A DNA stretch of 64,000 bases from Pedobacter sp. FW305-3-2-15-E-R2A2 (GCF_038446955.1 NZ_CP151803.1:3782001-3846000); one strand, 5' to 3'. Counted from the first letter of the stretch, positions 1 to 8,296 are shown. A program made the numbers and translations. Notes: a model not told the origin generated them from the sequence alone.

Positions 1-271
1 TAGAAACGGTAAAACTGGTTTCATAGGCGGCGGTGTTATCGCTCACCATTTGGTGGAGGCTCAGCTCATCGCACCTTTCTGCAGTCAGCGGAGCGCAAAC
101 CAGGCCTCTTCCATGACTTACCATAAAGTTAATCACCTCTGGGCTTGCGTTTTGAGCAGCGGTAATAAAATCTCCCTCATTCTCCCGATTTTCATCGTCT
201 ACTACAATAATTACTTTACCTGCCCTGATCTCTTCAATGGCCTCGGCAATGCTGTTCAATTTAATCTGCAT
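1..271 (-). CDS. ribB: 3,4-dihydroxy-2-butanone 4-phosphate synthase, N-terminus (cut by window edge)
   Basis: Reading the minus strand from the ATG at 271 gives about 90 residues that run off the left edge. They include the acidic motif DDENRENEGD and the segment SHGRGLVCAPLT, which are signatures of the RibB enzyme. RibB converts ribulose 5-phosphate into formate and the four-carbon precursor of riboflavin; the acidic motif binds Mg and substrate. In Bacteroidota RibB is often fused to GTP cyclohydrolase II (RibBA), but the C-terminal part lies outside the window, so the fusion cannot be judged. The product is cytoplasmic. The next gene on this strand (AraC type) ends about 100 bp upstream. 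Confidence 0.9.
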   Translation of the reverse strand, partial: MQIKLNSIAEAIEEIRAGKVIIVVDDENRENEGDFITAAQNASPEVINFMVSHGRGLVCAPLTAERCDELSLHQMVSDNTAAYETSFTVS

Positions 272-370
272 GATGCGGTATTGGCTTTAGTGTTTTAAAA
301 CGCAAAGGTATCCAGGCTGGATTTTCGAATGTTAGGACTAAGAATCGCTTTATTGGTACTTTTGATGAAA

Positions 371-1240
371 TTATCCGGAAGGGGTACTGGATTTACGGAA
401 TTCAGCGGGTGTTAAGCCCTCCTGCTTTTTAAAATGCCTGGAGAAATAGGAGAAATCTTTAAATCCAAGCTCTGAAGCAATCTGTCCCACGGTCCAATGT
501 CCATGGATGAGCATTCTTTTTGCTTCGAGCAAAACCCTTTCCCTGATCAGTTCTCCAGCCGTTTTACCGGTGATTTTTTTAGCGATCTCGTTTAAATGAG
601 CATTGGTTATAAACAACTGCGCGGAGAAGAAAGACAGCTTGGTTTCCTTCTTATAATGTTCTTCGATCAGCTTCTTGAATTTTTTGAGGCTCAGGACATG
701 GATGTTATCCGGCTCGGAAGCCGCATCCCCTGCCATCATCCTCTGGATTTGAAAAAGCAGGGCCAGCAAGAGGTGCCTGATGATACTGGCCGAGCGGTCT
801 TTGCGTCCGGATTCTTTTAACAACATGCTGATGCTGCTGCTAAGTTCTTCGCTTTGTGGAGGAAGCAGACTCATCGACGGCCGGGAATAGCTGTTTTCCA
901 AAAAGGACAAGCCAGCGAGCAGCTCAGGATTGACATGGCTAAGGGAAAGAAACTCTTCTGTGAACATAATACTGTACCCTTTTACGTTTTCCGAATGGCC
1001 AAGTTCATGGATCTGTCCGGGAGCGATAAAGAATAAAGTATCGGAATGAAGGTCGAAAGTATGCTGATCGATCAGGTGCTGCGCATTTCCTTTTTCAATC
1101 CACAATATTTCATAAAAGCTATGTTTATGAGGCCATACCATGTTCGCGGGTTTTCCGATGTCTTCGAACCGATCCATCATAAACTGTCCGGGAATAGAGA
1201 ATGGAGCGCTAAAATCGTCGAGATGGTAGCTGATGATCAT
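371..1240 (-). CDS. AraC family transcriptional regulator with N-terminal cupin domain
   Basis: 289 residues. The N-terminal half looks like an AraC-type cupin sensing domain (histidines in the HKHSFYEI region, PGQIHEL). The last ~95 residues carry the two helix-turn-helix motifs of AraC proteins, ending with the typical SELGFKDFSYFSRHFKK...TPAEFR signature. It is probably a ligand-responsive activator, but no target is evident: the nearest genes on the strand are an ASCH-like protein 21 bp upstream and ribB downstream. The ATG at 1240 is the only well-placed start. The family call is firm; the ligand is unknown. Confidence 0.9.
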   Translation of the reverse strand: MIISYHLDDFSAPFSIPGQFMMDRFEDIGKPANMVWPHKHSFYEILWIEKGNAQHLIDQHTFDLHSDTLFFIAPGQIHELGHSENVKGYSIMFTEEFLSLSHVNPELLAGLSFLENSYSRPSMSLLPPQSEELSSSISMLLKESGRKDRSASIIRHLLLALLFQIQRMMAGDAASEPDNIHVLSLKKFKKLIEEHYKKETKLSFFSAQLFITNAHLNEIAKKITGKTAGELIRERVLLEAKRMLIHGHWTVGQIASELGFKDFSYFSRHFKKQEGLTPAEFRKSSTPSG

Positions 1241-1261
1241 GACCTAATACTTGTTAGCTGT

Positions 1262-1759
1262 TTAATACTTCATTGCCGTCCAGTGAATGAGCTTCCCACT
1301 GAAACCGCCGCTAAAATAAGACAATAATTCTTCAGCAGAAGGAAAACCATCATTTATAGCGAGCTGATTGAGCTGCTCTTCATCGAGCATGTTGCCATCC
1401 ACACTAACGGTATAGCTTTCTTCCGCAGATTGTCTGATTTCAATTTTCTGTATGCTGATGCAGTGAAGCATCGGTGCAAACTGGAATTCGTCGCTGGTAT
1501 CTTTATAGATGATCATCGCGATTTCCATACCTGGATGCCAAAGTCTATCGGGATCTTTTCTGATCGTATGGATTTTAGGTTCAAGAAATTCGGTATACGT
1601 ATCTCCATCCCAATTCCTGTCGAATTTTTGGATGTGCCGTTCCTGATATCTGTAGTATTCATTATCCAGATGCGAAGAAAGGGCCATGAGGCCCTTCCAG
1701 ATCTTTTCAATGAAGTAATTCGGTTGGTCATTAATGACCGTTCCAAATGATAATTTCAT
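1262..1759 (-). CDS. ASCH-like domain protein of unknown function
   Basis: 165 residues, cytoplasmic, no signal peptide. The segment KIHTIRKDPDRLWHPGMEI resembles the K-x-HTIR...W-x-PGM signature of ASCH-fold proteins, which are thought to bind RNA or modified nucleotides. ASCH proteins of this kind often sit in phage or accessory regions, but no phage genes are seen here. It lies between an AraC regulator (21 bp) and a YiaA membrane protein (23 bp) on the same strand, so the three may be co-transcribed. The ASCH call rests on motif resemblance only. Confidence 0.6.
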   Translation of the reverse strand: MKLSFGTVINDQPNYFIEKIWKGLMALSSHLDNEYYRYQERHIQKFDRNWDGDTYTEFLEPKIHTIRKDPDRLWHPGMEIAMIIYKDTSDEFQFAPMLHCISIQKIEIRQSAEESYTVSVDGNMLDEEQLNQLAINDGFPSAEELLSYFSGGFSGKLIHWTAMKY

Positions 1760-1782
1760 TCTCTAATGTTGTTATTTGTAGC

Positions 1783-2211
1783 TTAATTGTCTTCGTTACG
1801 GCCGATGTGTCCACCAGTACCAGGACCATCTGATTTATTGTCTCTGGTGTTTTTCTGCACTGCAATAGCGCCAAACATGGCAAGAAGGAAGGCAAAGGCA
1901 TAAAATCCTTTTTCGCTTGGTAATAATGTCGCATTCCAGAGTCCAATGGTCAATAATACAATAGATAACAGCGTCGCAAACCAGCTTAATCCATAATAAA
2001 TGTCTGTTACAGGAATTCCTTCCAGTCTGTCCCTTACGCTTTTTTGTACGGATACTACCGCAAATAGACCAAACATCATGATGGTGAAATAATATCCTTT
2101 TTCGTTAAGCTGCATTTCTGCTCTTGCTAAACCGACGAAATAGCCGATCATTCCCGCTCCAAGGGCGATCCAGGATACTGCGACGAAAGCATTAGATGTT
2201 TTTTGATTCAT
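1783..2211 (-). CDS. YiaA/YiaB-type inner membrane protein
   Basis: 142 residues with four predicted membrane helices arranged as two similar halves. Each half has two helices and ends in a conserved polar stretch (VQKSVRDRLEG and VQKNTRDNKS). This duplicated two-helix unit is the YiaAB domain. E. coli YiaA and YiaB are small inner-membrane proteins of unknown function. The C-terminal tail is glycine- and asparagine-rich. The gene starts at the ATG at 2211 and is divergent from the barrel protein at 2398 across a 186-bp promoter region in which I see no other feature. Confidence 0.8.
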   Translation of the reverse strand: MNQKTSNAFVAVSWIALGAGMIGYFVGLARAEMQLNEKGYYFTIMMFGLFAVVSVQKSVRDRLEGIPVTDIYYGLSWFATLLSIVLLTIGLWNATLLPSEKGFYAFAFLLAMFGAIAVQKNTRDNKSDGPGTGGHIGRNEDN

Positions 2212-2397
2212 AGTTTGTGTTTTTGTAACTGTAATTATAATGAATAATCAGATATAATTATTCATCCTGCAAAATATATTTACGGTAATAATTAAGGTAC
2301 AATAGGGAAAATACTTGGATTACAGCATCTGAGCATATAAATTTTCAAAAACAAAACCTATACAGGTTTGTTAAAGAAATACATTTAAACATATCTT

Positions 2398-2979
2398 ATG
2401 AAAAAATTATTCTTAACCGCGAGTCTATGTGCCGGACTTTTATTTGGCGCAAAAGCACAGATACAAAAAGGCAATGTATTTGTGGGTGCCTCCCTTTCAG
2501 ATATCAGTTTTGGTCTGGATAAACCCAATACATTCAGTTTCGACATCAACCCTAAGGCAGCCTGGTTTGTACAGGACGGGCTTGCAATTGGTGGTGAAGT
2601 GAATTTTGGTCTGACTACTCAAAAAGGTGGCGGAACAGGTATCAACTACGGCATTGGTGCTTTAGGAAGATATTATGGCGCAACCGGAGCAAATGAAGTA
2701 GTGAAAAACTCAAGATTCTTTGGTGAGGCAACTGTAGGTGTCAATGGAATTAATCCTGCCGGTCCTGTTGGAAATACCAATGGACTGGGTTTTAGTTTTG
2801 GTCCTGGTTTCACCTATTTTGTAACACCATCTATCGGACTGGAAGGATTGCTAAAGTATAACGGTGTTGTTGGATTTGGCAGTAGTGCTTATGCTCATAA
2901 GTTAACACTTGGCGTTGGTTTTAGCATTTATCTTCCTGGAAGAAGTACGGCCAGAAAAGTACAAAAAGATGTAAATTAA
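2398..2979 (+). CDS. Outer-membrane beta-barrel protein
   Basis: 193 residues. A clear signal peptide (MKKLFLTASLCAGLLFGAKA, cleaved before Q) is followed by alternating hydrophobic strands rich in Gly and aromatic residues (FVGASLSDISFG, WFVQDGLAIGGEVNFG, GLGFSFGPGFTYFVTPSIGLEG). This is typical of the small 8-stranded barrels of Bacteroidota. The sequence ends in a basic tail after a strand-like GVGFSIYLPG. No enzymatic motif is visible. A strong terminator follows 28 bp downstream, so the gene is probably monocistronic. Confidence 0.8.
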   Translation: MKKLFLTASLCAGLLFGAKAQIQKGNVFVGASLSDISFGLDKPNTFSFDINPKAAWFVQDGLAIGGEVNFGLTTQKGGGTGINYGIGALGRYYGATGANEVVKNSRFFGEATVGVNGINPAGPVGNTNGLGFSFGPGFTYFVTPSIGLEGLLKYNGVVGFGSSAYAHKLTLGVGFSIYLPGRSTARKVQKDVN

Positions 2980-3007
2980 CGTATACTATCTTTTTATTGC
3001 TGTACAT

Positions 3008-3050
3008 AAGGGGCAATTGCTTTCAACAGAAGGTTTTGCCCCTTTTGTTT
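3008..3050 (+). terminator. Rho-independent terminator after the barrel gene
   Basis: A 9-bp perfect stem (AAGGGGCAA at 3008-3016 with TTGCCCCTT at 3036-3044) is followed by a T-rich tract (TTGTTTT). It lies 28 bp after the stop codon of the 2398-2979 gene. Confidence 0.85.
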
Positions 3051-3274
3051 TAATTCTCATTTTCTTCTCTTTTGCAGTGCTGTGCTTCCCTCCTTTTTGC
3101 TGATCATCCGGTTCCTAATCCCCCAAATTGTAGCATAATTCTACAATTAAAATATACCCCTTAATTATTAACTATCTAAAAATCAGGGATGTGCCAAAAA
3201 TGAACCTTTGCGGCATCATTATTAAACCTACCCTAAACGTAATTAACAAGAATATTAACTGAAATAAATTGAAT

Positions 3275-3565
3275 ATGAAAAAGATCATCTTATCAGCAGC
3301 ATTTTTAGCTTTCGCAGGAATCTCAGCAGTAAACGCAACAGAAGTAAAAGAACCAGTAGCCATTACCGTTAAACAAGATAGCGCTACAAAAGTACCGGTG
3401 GAACTGAAAGATTTACCTGAGCCGGTTAAAGCCACCTTACAAACAGAACCAGTTAAAGCATGGACACCAACAGCCGCCTTCCTGGTAACGGCCGCAGATA
3501 AATCTACTTACTATCAGATCGACATCAAAAAAGGAGAAGAAAACTGCTTCAGTAAGATTAGATAA
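3275..3565 (+). CDS. Small secreted protein, copy 1, with frameshifted C-terminus
   Basis: 96 residues from the ATG at 3275; a TTG two codons upstream is less likely, since the paralogue at 5935 starts at the matching ATG. The signal peptide is MKKIILSAAFLAFAGISAVNA. The mature part (VAITVKQDSATK, PVELKDLPEPVKATLQ, AFLVTAADKSTYYQIDIKK) matches the 5935 copy almost residue for residue. After DIKK the frames diverge. Removing one A, either from the A6 run at 3527-3532 or the A4 run at 3540-3543, restores an in-frame ending ASVRLDKDGKPVK with a stop at 3585-3587, matching ASIKIGTDGKVIQ of the paralogue. The tail is therefore a one-base frameshift, either real or a sequencing error. Function unknown; the short repeat-like fold recalls periplasmic PepSY-like proteins, but this is not established. 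Confidence 0.75.
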   Translation: MKKIILSAAFLAFAGISAVNATEVKEPVAITVKQDSATKVPVELKDLPEPVKATLQTEPVKAWTPTAAFLVTAADKSTYYQIDIKKGEENCFSKIR

Positions 3566-3612
3566 AGACGGTAAACCCGTAAAATAATAACAAGTATCTC
3601 TATATATGCTAT

Positions 3613-3641
3613 AAAAGAGCCGGATAAATCCGGCTCTTTTT
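3613..3641. terminator. Strong bidirectional-type terminator hairpin
   Basis: A 13-bp perfect stem (AAAAGAGCCGGAT with ATCCGGCTCTTTT) with a 2-nt loop, flanked by A and T tracts. It lies 26 bp past the reconstructed stop (3587) of the small secreted protein gene. Confidence 0.9.
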
Positions 3642-3699
3642 GCGTTTGCACTATCCAAAGAGAATAATACCTTTGATGTTACACACAACATCTACTGTA

Positions 3700-3879
3700 A
3701 TGAAATACAAAAAAGCATTATTCATCGCCGCATTGTTAGGGATGCAGCTGAATGGCCATATCGATTATTATGACGGCCTGAATGATGGCGTTAAAACCGG
3801 AAAAGTCAAATCTGTAACCGGGAACAGTTCGGGAATAAAAGTCCCGGTCGGCAAAGACGGGCAGAAGATCAATCCTTAG
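3700..3879 (+). CDS. Short hypothetical protein, possibly exported
   Basis: 59 residues from the ATG at 3700. A longer frame opening at 3640 would start inside the terminator hairpin, so the internal ATG is preferred. The N-terminus MKYKKALFIAALLGMQLNG looks like a short signal or membrane-anchoring segment; the rest is polar and glycine-rich. The stop codon is 5 bp before the Crp/Fnr gene, so it may be a leader gene of that operon. No family is recognised, and the frame could be non-coding. Confidence 0.45.
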   Translation: MKYKKALFIAALLGMQLNGHIDYYDGLNDGVKTGKVKSVTGNSSGIKVPVGKDGQKINP

Positions 3880-3884
3880 TAAGA

Positions 3885-4466
3885 ATGAAAAATAATACGA
3901 TGATCAGCAGCTTTCTAAACTCATTTGATATTTTTACTCCAACAGAGATTGCCGCTTTTGAAGAAAAGACCGCATTAAGGTCAATTAAGAAAGGTGATTT
4001 TTTAATACAGGAAGGACAGCTATGTAAAGAGGTTGCCTTTCTTAAGACCGGCATTCTCAGGTCCTTCTTTAGTCCGGAATCCGGAGAAGAAATTACCTAT
4101 TGTATCACCTTTCCAAATACTTTAACCACCGCATATTCCTCCTTTATTACCGGATTGCCGACCCTGGAAAATATTCAGGCGGTGTCGGCAGCAGAGTTGA
4201 TTGTTATACAAAAGGCCGACCTGGATCAGTTGTCTCAATCCAGCCTCAATTGGACCAGGTTCCTCAAAATGATTGCGGAACAGCAATATCTGGAACTGGA
4301 AAAGAGATTATTCCTTTTCCAGAAAGAGAAAGCGAAGAAAAGATATATGGATCTTCTGGAGAACCAGCCAGTATATGTTCAACAAATTCCTTTACAATAC
4401 CTGGCCTCCTATCTTGGCATTACGCCAAGGCACCTCAGCCGCTTAAGAAGAGAAGTGGTTTTATAG
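3885..4466 (+). CDS. Crp/Fnr family transcriptional regulator
   Basis: 193 residues. Residues ~15-130 form a cyclic-nucleotide-binding-like beta-roll (IKKGDFLIQEGQLCKEVAFLKTGILRSFF, EEITYCITFPNTLTTAYSSFI). Residues ~150-193 form a short winged helix with the recognition helix in YLASYLGITPRHLSRLRRE. This is the short Bacteroidota Crp/Fnr type with degenerate ligand residues and no visible Fe-S cysteines. It lies 68 bp upstream of a quinone-reductase gene on the same strand, which suggests control of that gene. An alternative start is the Met at 3900. Confidence 0.85.
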   Translation: MKNNTMISSFLNSFDIFTPTEIAAFEEKTALRSIKKGDFLIQEGQLCKEVAFLKTGILRSFFSPESGEEITYCITFPNTLTTAYSSFITGLPTLENIQAVSAAELIVIQKADLDQLSQSSLNWTRFLKMIAEQQYLELEKRLFLFQKEKAKKRYMDLLENQPVYVQQIPLQYLASYLGITPRHLSRLRREVVL

Positions 4467-4534
4467 ACAAATGTCCTGTAGCCGGGATCCGCATCGAGAT
4501 ACCTTTGCCCTGAACAAATTAACATCAGGACAAA

Positions 4535-5113
4535 ATGACCAAAATTCTTATCATAAACGGACATCCCAATAAGGAAAGTTTCAATCAGGCATTGGCTACG
4601 GCTTACGAAGATGGTGCCCTGAAATCAGGGGCTACCGTTTCCACGATCCATATCCGGGAACTTCAGTTTAACCCAAACTTACAATTCGGCTATACCAAAC
4701 GAATGGACTTAGAGCCGGATTTGCTGGACAGTCTGGAGAAAATAAAAGCCGCAGATCACCTCGTTTGGATTCATCCCGTTTGGTGGGGCGGTATGCCAGC
4801 CATCATGAAAGGTTTTATAGACCGTTTGTTTCTTCCGGGACTGACCTATCAATACCGTGAAAATTCCATGTGGTGGGATAAGCTGCTGAGCGGTAAAACT
4901 GCGCGGATCATTACTACACTGGATCAGCCGGGATGGTATTACCGGTTGATGTACGGCAGGCCAAGTGTCAATCAATTGAAAAAAAGCACATTGGAGTTCT
5001 GCGGGGTAAAACCGGTAAAGGTGACTTATGTAGGCATTATCAAAACGGCAACACCCGAACAGAGACAAAAGTGGATCAACCAGATTTACAACTCAGGTCT
5101 GCAACAACGCTAA
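4535..5113 (+). CDS. NAD(P)H dehydrogenase (quinone), flavodoxin-2 family
   Basis: 192 residues, cytoplasmic. The N-terminus KILIINGHPNKESFNQALA is the FMN phosphate-binding loop of the flavodoxin-like fold. The segment WIHPVWWGGMPAIMKGFIDRLFLPGLTYQY is the flavin and substrate contact signature of the MdaB/YwrO/Kef-associated reductases, which perform two-electron reduction of quinones using NAD(P)H. Length is normal for the family. It follows a Crp/Fnr gene, so redox or electrophile control is plausible but inferred. Confidence 0.9.
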   Translation: MTKILIINGHPNKESFNQALATAYEDGALKSGATVSTIHIRELQFNPNLQFGYTKRMDLEPDLLDSLEKIKAADHLVWIHPVWWGGMPAIMKGFIDRLFLPGLTYQYRENSMWWDKLLSGKTARIITTLDQPGWYYRLMYGRPSVNQLKKSTLEFCGVKPVKVTYVGIIKTATPEQRQKWINQIYNSGLQQR

Positions 5114-5147
5114 TTCAATTCGACTATCCACTTGTAAATTTATTATT

Positions 5148-5759
5148 ATGCCCAGAGTAAAAGTGCAAAGAAAGGCATTGACCATCGACATGACCGCCAT
5201 GACAGATGTTTCCTTCCTGCTCCTCACCTTTTTTATTTTAACTGCCACAGCGAAGCAACCAGATCCATTGGATGTAAAAATCCCAACCTCTACTTATACC
5301 ATCAAAGTGCCCGACAAGGACATTGCGATCCTGACGATTGGGAAAGGAAAGGTTTTCTTTGAAGCCACAGGTCAGGATGTGAAGGTCTCGATGCTGGAAA
5401 AGATTGGCGAACAATATAAGATAGCATTTAGCGCTGAAGAGAAAAAGAGGTTCAGTGTGATCGGTTCATTTGGCGTACCCGTTCAAAGCCTTAAAGCTTA
5501 TATCATGATGGATGGGGCAAAAAGAACTGCTTCAGGTATGGAAACCGGCATTCCTGCTGATTCGGCAAATAACCAGCTTGCAGATTGGGTCCTGCATTCC
5601 AGACAAGCGGTTGCTGAATTGCATTCAACCGCCATGAGGGTGAGCATCAAAGGAGATGCTGAAGAAGAATATCCCTCGGTTAAAAAGATCATTGACGTTC
5701 TGCAGAAACAGAAAATCAACAAGTTTAGCCTGTTGACCAATGCAGAATCTGCGCCATAA
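5148..5759 (+). CDS. ExbD/TolR-family biopolymer transport protein
   Basis: 203 residues. A short cytoplasmic N-terminus is followed by one membrane helix containing the family signature DMTAMTDVSFLLLTFFILT (residues ~15-33). The Asp in TAMTDVSF is the proton-path residue of ExbD/TolR. The remaining ~165 residues form the periplasmic domain. ExbD works with ExbB in an inner-membrane motor that energises TonB-dependent transporters or gliding. No exbB or tonB is adjacent, so this copy is an orphan or pairs with a distant complex. It lies 34 bp after the quinone reductase gene. Confidence 0.85.
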   Translation: MPRVKVQRKALTIDMTAMTDVSFLLLTFFILTATAKQPDPLDVKIPTSTYTIKVPDKDIAILTIGKGKVFFEATGQDVKVSMLEKIGEQYKIAFSAEEKKRFSVIGSFGVPVQSLKAYIMMDGAKRTASGMETGIPADSANNQLADWVLHSRQAVAELHSTAMRVSIKGDAEEEYPSVKKIIDVLQKQKINKFSLLTNAESAP

Positions 5760-5849
5760 AGAATAATTGTGCTTCCTTATGCTACAAAGTGTGGAGGATC
5801 TCTACAGTTAAATTAGCTGACAATTTCATAAGACACTGTTTATCAGTAT

Positions 5850-5877
5850 GGTGCCAAAAACATATTGTTGTGGCACC
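5850..5877. promoter_or_regulatory. Inverted repeat in the conserved upstream region of the small secreted protein gene
   Basis: GGTGCCA (5850-5856) and TGGCACC (5871-5877) form a 7-bp inverted repeat. The whole stretch from here to the start codon is duplicated upstream of the 3275 copy (3191-3274), including the shared block CTAAACGTAATTAACAAGAA. In the 3275 copy the repeat is reduced to GTGCC...GGCAT. It may be an operator or a 5' RNA hairpin. Confidence 0.45.
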
Positions 5878-5934
5878 ATTATTAAACATAGCCTAAACGT
5901 AATTAACAAGAATAATAACTGAAATACAAAAAAT

Positions 5935-6246
5935 ATGAAAAAGATCATTTTATCAGCAGCATTTTTAGCTTTCGCAGGAATCTCAGCAGCAAACGCAACT
6001 GAAGTAAAAGCTCCGGTAGCAATTACAGTTAAACAAGATAGTACTACAAAAACTCCTGTAGAATTAAAAGATCTACCTGAAGCAGTAAAAACAACTTTGC
6101 AAAGTGAACCAGTTAAAGCATGGACTCCAACAGCTGCTTTCCTGGTAACCAATGCGGATAAAACTCAATATTATCAGATTGATGTGAAAAAAGAAGCAGA
6201 AACTGCTTCCATCAAAATTGGTACTGACGGTAAAGTGATTCAATAG
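5935..6246 (+). CDS. Small secreted protein, copy 2 (intact)
   Basis: 103 residues. The signal peptide MKKIILSAAFLAFAGISAANA is followed by a ~80-residue mature domain with the pattern VELKDLPEAVKTTLQ...AFLVTNADKTQYYQIDVKKEAETASIKIGTDGKVI. The pattern 'ProValKxxLxx...Y.I.....G....I..DG.V' is reminiscent of PepSY-like periplasmic domains, but I cannot confirm membership. It is the full-length version of the frameshifted 3275 gene; the two copies flank the Crp/quinone reductase/ExbD genes. A bidirectional terminator follows. Confidence 0.8.
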   Translation: MKKIILSAAFLAFAGISAANATEVKAPVAITVKQDSTTKTPVELKDLPEAVKTTLQSEPVKAWTPTAAFLVTNADKTQYYQIDVKKEAETASIKIGTDGKVIQ

Positions 6247-6274
6247 GTCCCTATTAATCCATCAACATGTATGT

Positions 6275-6310
6275 TTAAAAAAGGGGTCGGAGTAATCCGG
6301 CCCTTTTTTA
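6275..6310. terminator. Bidirectional terminator between convergent genes
   Basis: An A6 tract, a G+C-rich stem (AAAAAAGGG...CCCTTTTTT with inner CGG...CCG) and a T6 tract lie between the plus-strand gene ending at 6246 and the minus-strand gene ending at 6308. Confidence 0.85.
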
Positions 6311-6706
6311 TGCTTCTCTTTTGATCATAAATGCATTGTCAAGATGATCCATCCCAATCCTGGGATAATACGTCATCGCTGTTGGCGCAGAGAGCAACAA
6401 CAGCATCGACTCCTTTCCTATGCTTTCTTTCGTTAGCGCAACGAGTTGCTTTCCTATCCCGCTTTTCTGATAGTCCAGATGAACAGCGAGGTCTGAAAGA
6501 TAACAGGAATAACAAAAATCTGTAAGTGAACGGGCAATCCCCACCAATTTATCACCATCCCAGGCGGTCACAATCAGATTGGAATTCGCATACATCCTGT
6601 GTATTCTTTCATGATCAGAAGTAGGTCTGTTTAAGCCCGAACTGATATACAGTGCAATAATTGCGGCAGTATCGGGGCAACCTTTAGTTTTATAAGTAAT
6701 GTCCAT
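6308..6706 (-). CDS. GNAT family N-acetyltransferase
   Basis: 132 residues. The acetyl-CoA binding motif A is visible as DLAVHLDYQKSGIGKQLVALTKE (Q/K-x-x-G-I-G-K pattern), preceded by the beta strand VGIARSLTDF and followed by LLLLSAPTAMTYYPRIGM. The substrate is unknown. The gene is divergent from a MocR-type regulator 37-82 bp away. Such regulators often control the divergent neighbour, so this gene is the likely target. Confidence 0.88.
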   Translation of the reverse strand: MDITYKTKGCPDTAAIIALYISSGLNRPTSDHERIHRMYANSNLIVTAWDGDKLVGIARSLTDFCYSCYLSDLAVHLDYQKSGIGKQLVALTKESIGKESMLLLLSAPTAMTYYPRIGMDHLDNAFMIKREA

Positions 6707-6743
6707 GATATTGGTTGTTTATTTAGTCAAAAGTACCATGTAG

Positions 6744-8267
6744 ATGGACTACCTTTACTGTCCAGATTTAAAAAACAGAGTAGTCCAGATGCTTCCATTT
6801 ACCACCCTCCTGTCTATTGATAAGGAATCTTCGCAACCGATCTTTCTTCAGATCGCGAACAATGTCGTGAACATCATCCGTGAAGGACAGATTAAGCCCG
6901 GAACGATGCTCCCAGGTACCCGGGAACTGGCCAGGCTTTTGAACATTCACCGGAAAACCGTGATTGCTGCCTACGACGAATTGTATGCGCAAAGCTGGAT
7001 AGAAGTGATTCCGAGGAAAGGTGCCAGGATTGCGCAGAACCTTCCTGATTTAAAACCGCGGCGCTGGAATGAGCCCAGGTTAAGCTCCTATGGAGAATTT
7101 CTGGCCGCAACTTTTTATCCGATCGAGCCCCATACCCCTATTCCTGCTGTCCCCGTTCTGAGGTTGCCGGAATTCATCATTGATGGGGGCTATCCGGATG
7201 CCAGGCTTGCCCCCTTGGATTTACTAAACAGGGAATATAGAAGTCGGGCAAAGCAGGCGGCGGCAAGGAAATGGTTTCCCGGATCTTTAGCTGGAGGATC
7301 GCCGTTACTCAGAGCGGCTTTAGTTGGTTATCTTCTGGAAAGCCGGGGGCTAAATATTCAAACACAGCATACCATGGTTACCCATGGCGCACAGATGAGC
7401 ATTTATATTGCTGCCAGTTTGTTGCTGCAGCCCGGAGACAAGGTTATCGTAGGGGATCCAAGCTATTTCCTCGCCAATAAAGTGTTCGAAAAGATGGGCG
7501 CGCATTTGGTTAAAGTCCCGGTTGATGCCCATGGAATGGATATGGATGCGGTAGAGCAGGCCTGTAAAAAGCATAAGGTCAATGCGCTTTATGTGATCCC
7601 TCATCACCATCATCCAACTACCGTAACGTTGAGCCCGGAGCGGCGAATGAGGTTACTGGAACTCTCCAGGAAGTTTGATTTTGCCATTATTGAAGATGAT
7701 TATGATTATGAATTTCATTACAGTTCGGCCCCCTATCTTCCTCTGGCCAGCAGTCAGCATGAAGGAAGAGTCATCTACATTGGTTCCTTTTCAAAATCTA
7801 TTGCTTCTTCGGTAAGGATTGGTTTTATGATTGCCCCGGCAGATTTTATCCGGCAGGCGATTCAATTGCGGATGATGATCGATCTACGGGGTGACCATAT
7901 TCTGGAAGATGCGCTTGCGGTACTGATTCAAAACGGAGATATCGGCCGCTACCTGAAAAAGGCGAATAAAATATATTTTGACCGGCTGAATAACATTTGT
8001 ACCTCCTTACAGGACTGGAAAGGCATCATTGATTTTGAACGGCCTTCTGGTGGAATGGCGATTTGGGCACGCTTTAATAAAGATTATCCCCTGGCAAAAG
8101 TGGCCGATGCTGCGGCGGCCAAAGGTTTATACATGGGTCGTGATTTTCAATCTCATGGCAACCTGAGGGATGACAATTCCATTCGGATGGGTTTCGCGGC
8201 AATGAACATCAATGAGATGAATGCAGCGATTGAAATCCTCGGTAAGGTATTAAAAGCTAAAATATAA
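6744..8267 (+). CDS. MocR/PdxR-type regulator: GntR winged helix fused to a class I aminotransferase domain
   Basis: 507 residues. Residues ~30-95 form a GntR winged helix (IFLQIANNVVNIIREGQIKPGTMLPGTRELARLL). Residues ~135-500 form a fold-type I aminotransferase domain with the PLP-binding lysine K351 in GSFSKSIASSVRIGF and the preceding IIEDDYDYEF. These proteins use PLP or a PLP adduct as effector and usually control vitamin B6, GABA or amino-acid genes. An alternative ATG at 6789 leaves a more normal N-terminus and more promoter space facing the divergent acetyltransferase gene. Confidence 0.92.
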   Translation: MDYLYCPDLKNRVVQMLPFTTLLSIDKESSQPIFLQIANNVVNIIREGQIKPGTMLPGTRELARLLNIHRKTVIAAYDELYAQSWIEVIPRKGARIAQNLPDLKPRRWNEPRLSSYGEFLAATFYPIEPHTPIPAVPVLRLPEFIIDGGYPDARLAPLDLLNREYRSRAKQAAARKWFPGSLAGGSPLLRAALVGYLLESRGLNIQTQHTMVTHGAQMSIYIAASLLLQPGDKVIVGDPSYFLANKVFEKMGAHLVKVPVDAHGMDMDAVEQACKKHKVNALYVIPHHHHPTTVTLSPERRMRLLELSRKFDFAIIEDDYDYEFHYSSAPYLPLASSQHEGRVIYIGSFSKSIASSVRIGFMIAPADFIRQAIQLRMMIDLRGDHILEDALAVLIQNGDIGRYLKKANKIYFDRLNNICTSLQDWKGIIDFERPSGGMAIWARFNKDYPLAKVADAAAAKGLYMGRDFQSHGNLRDDNSIRMGFAAMNINEMNAAIEILGKVLKAKI

Positions 8268-8296
8268 TGTAGCTTTGGGGCTGCTAACGGCCAGAT

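Noticed and set aside
50..298. An 82-codon plus-strand open frame at the left edge
   Set aside because: The opposite strand reads a clear RibB N-terminus with its acidic motif, so this frame is a shadow.
3527..3533. AAAAAAG as a programmed -1 frameshift heptamer
   Set aside because: The reading frame is not in the required X-XXY-YYZ phase, and restoring the paralogue tail needs a skip of one base, not a slip back.
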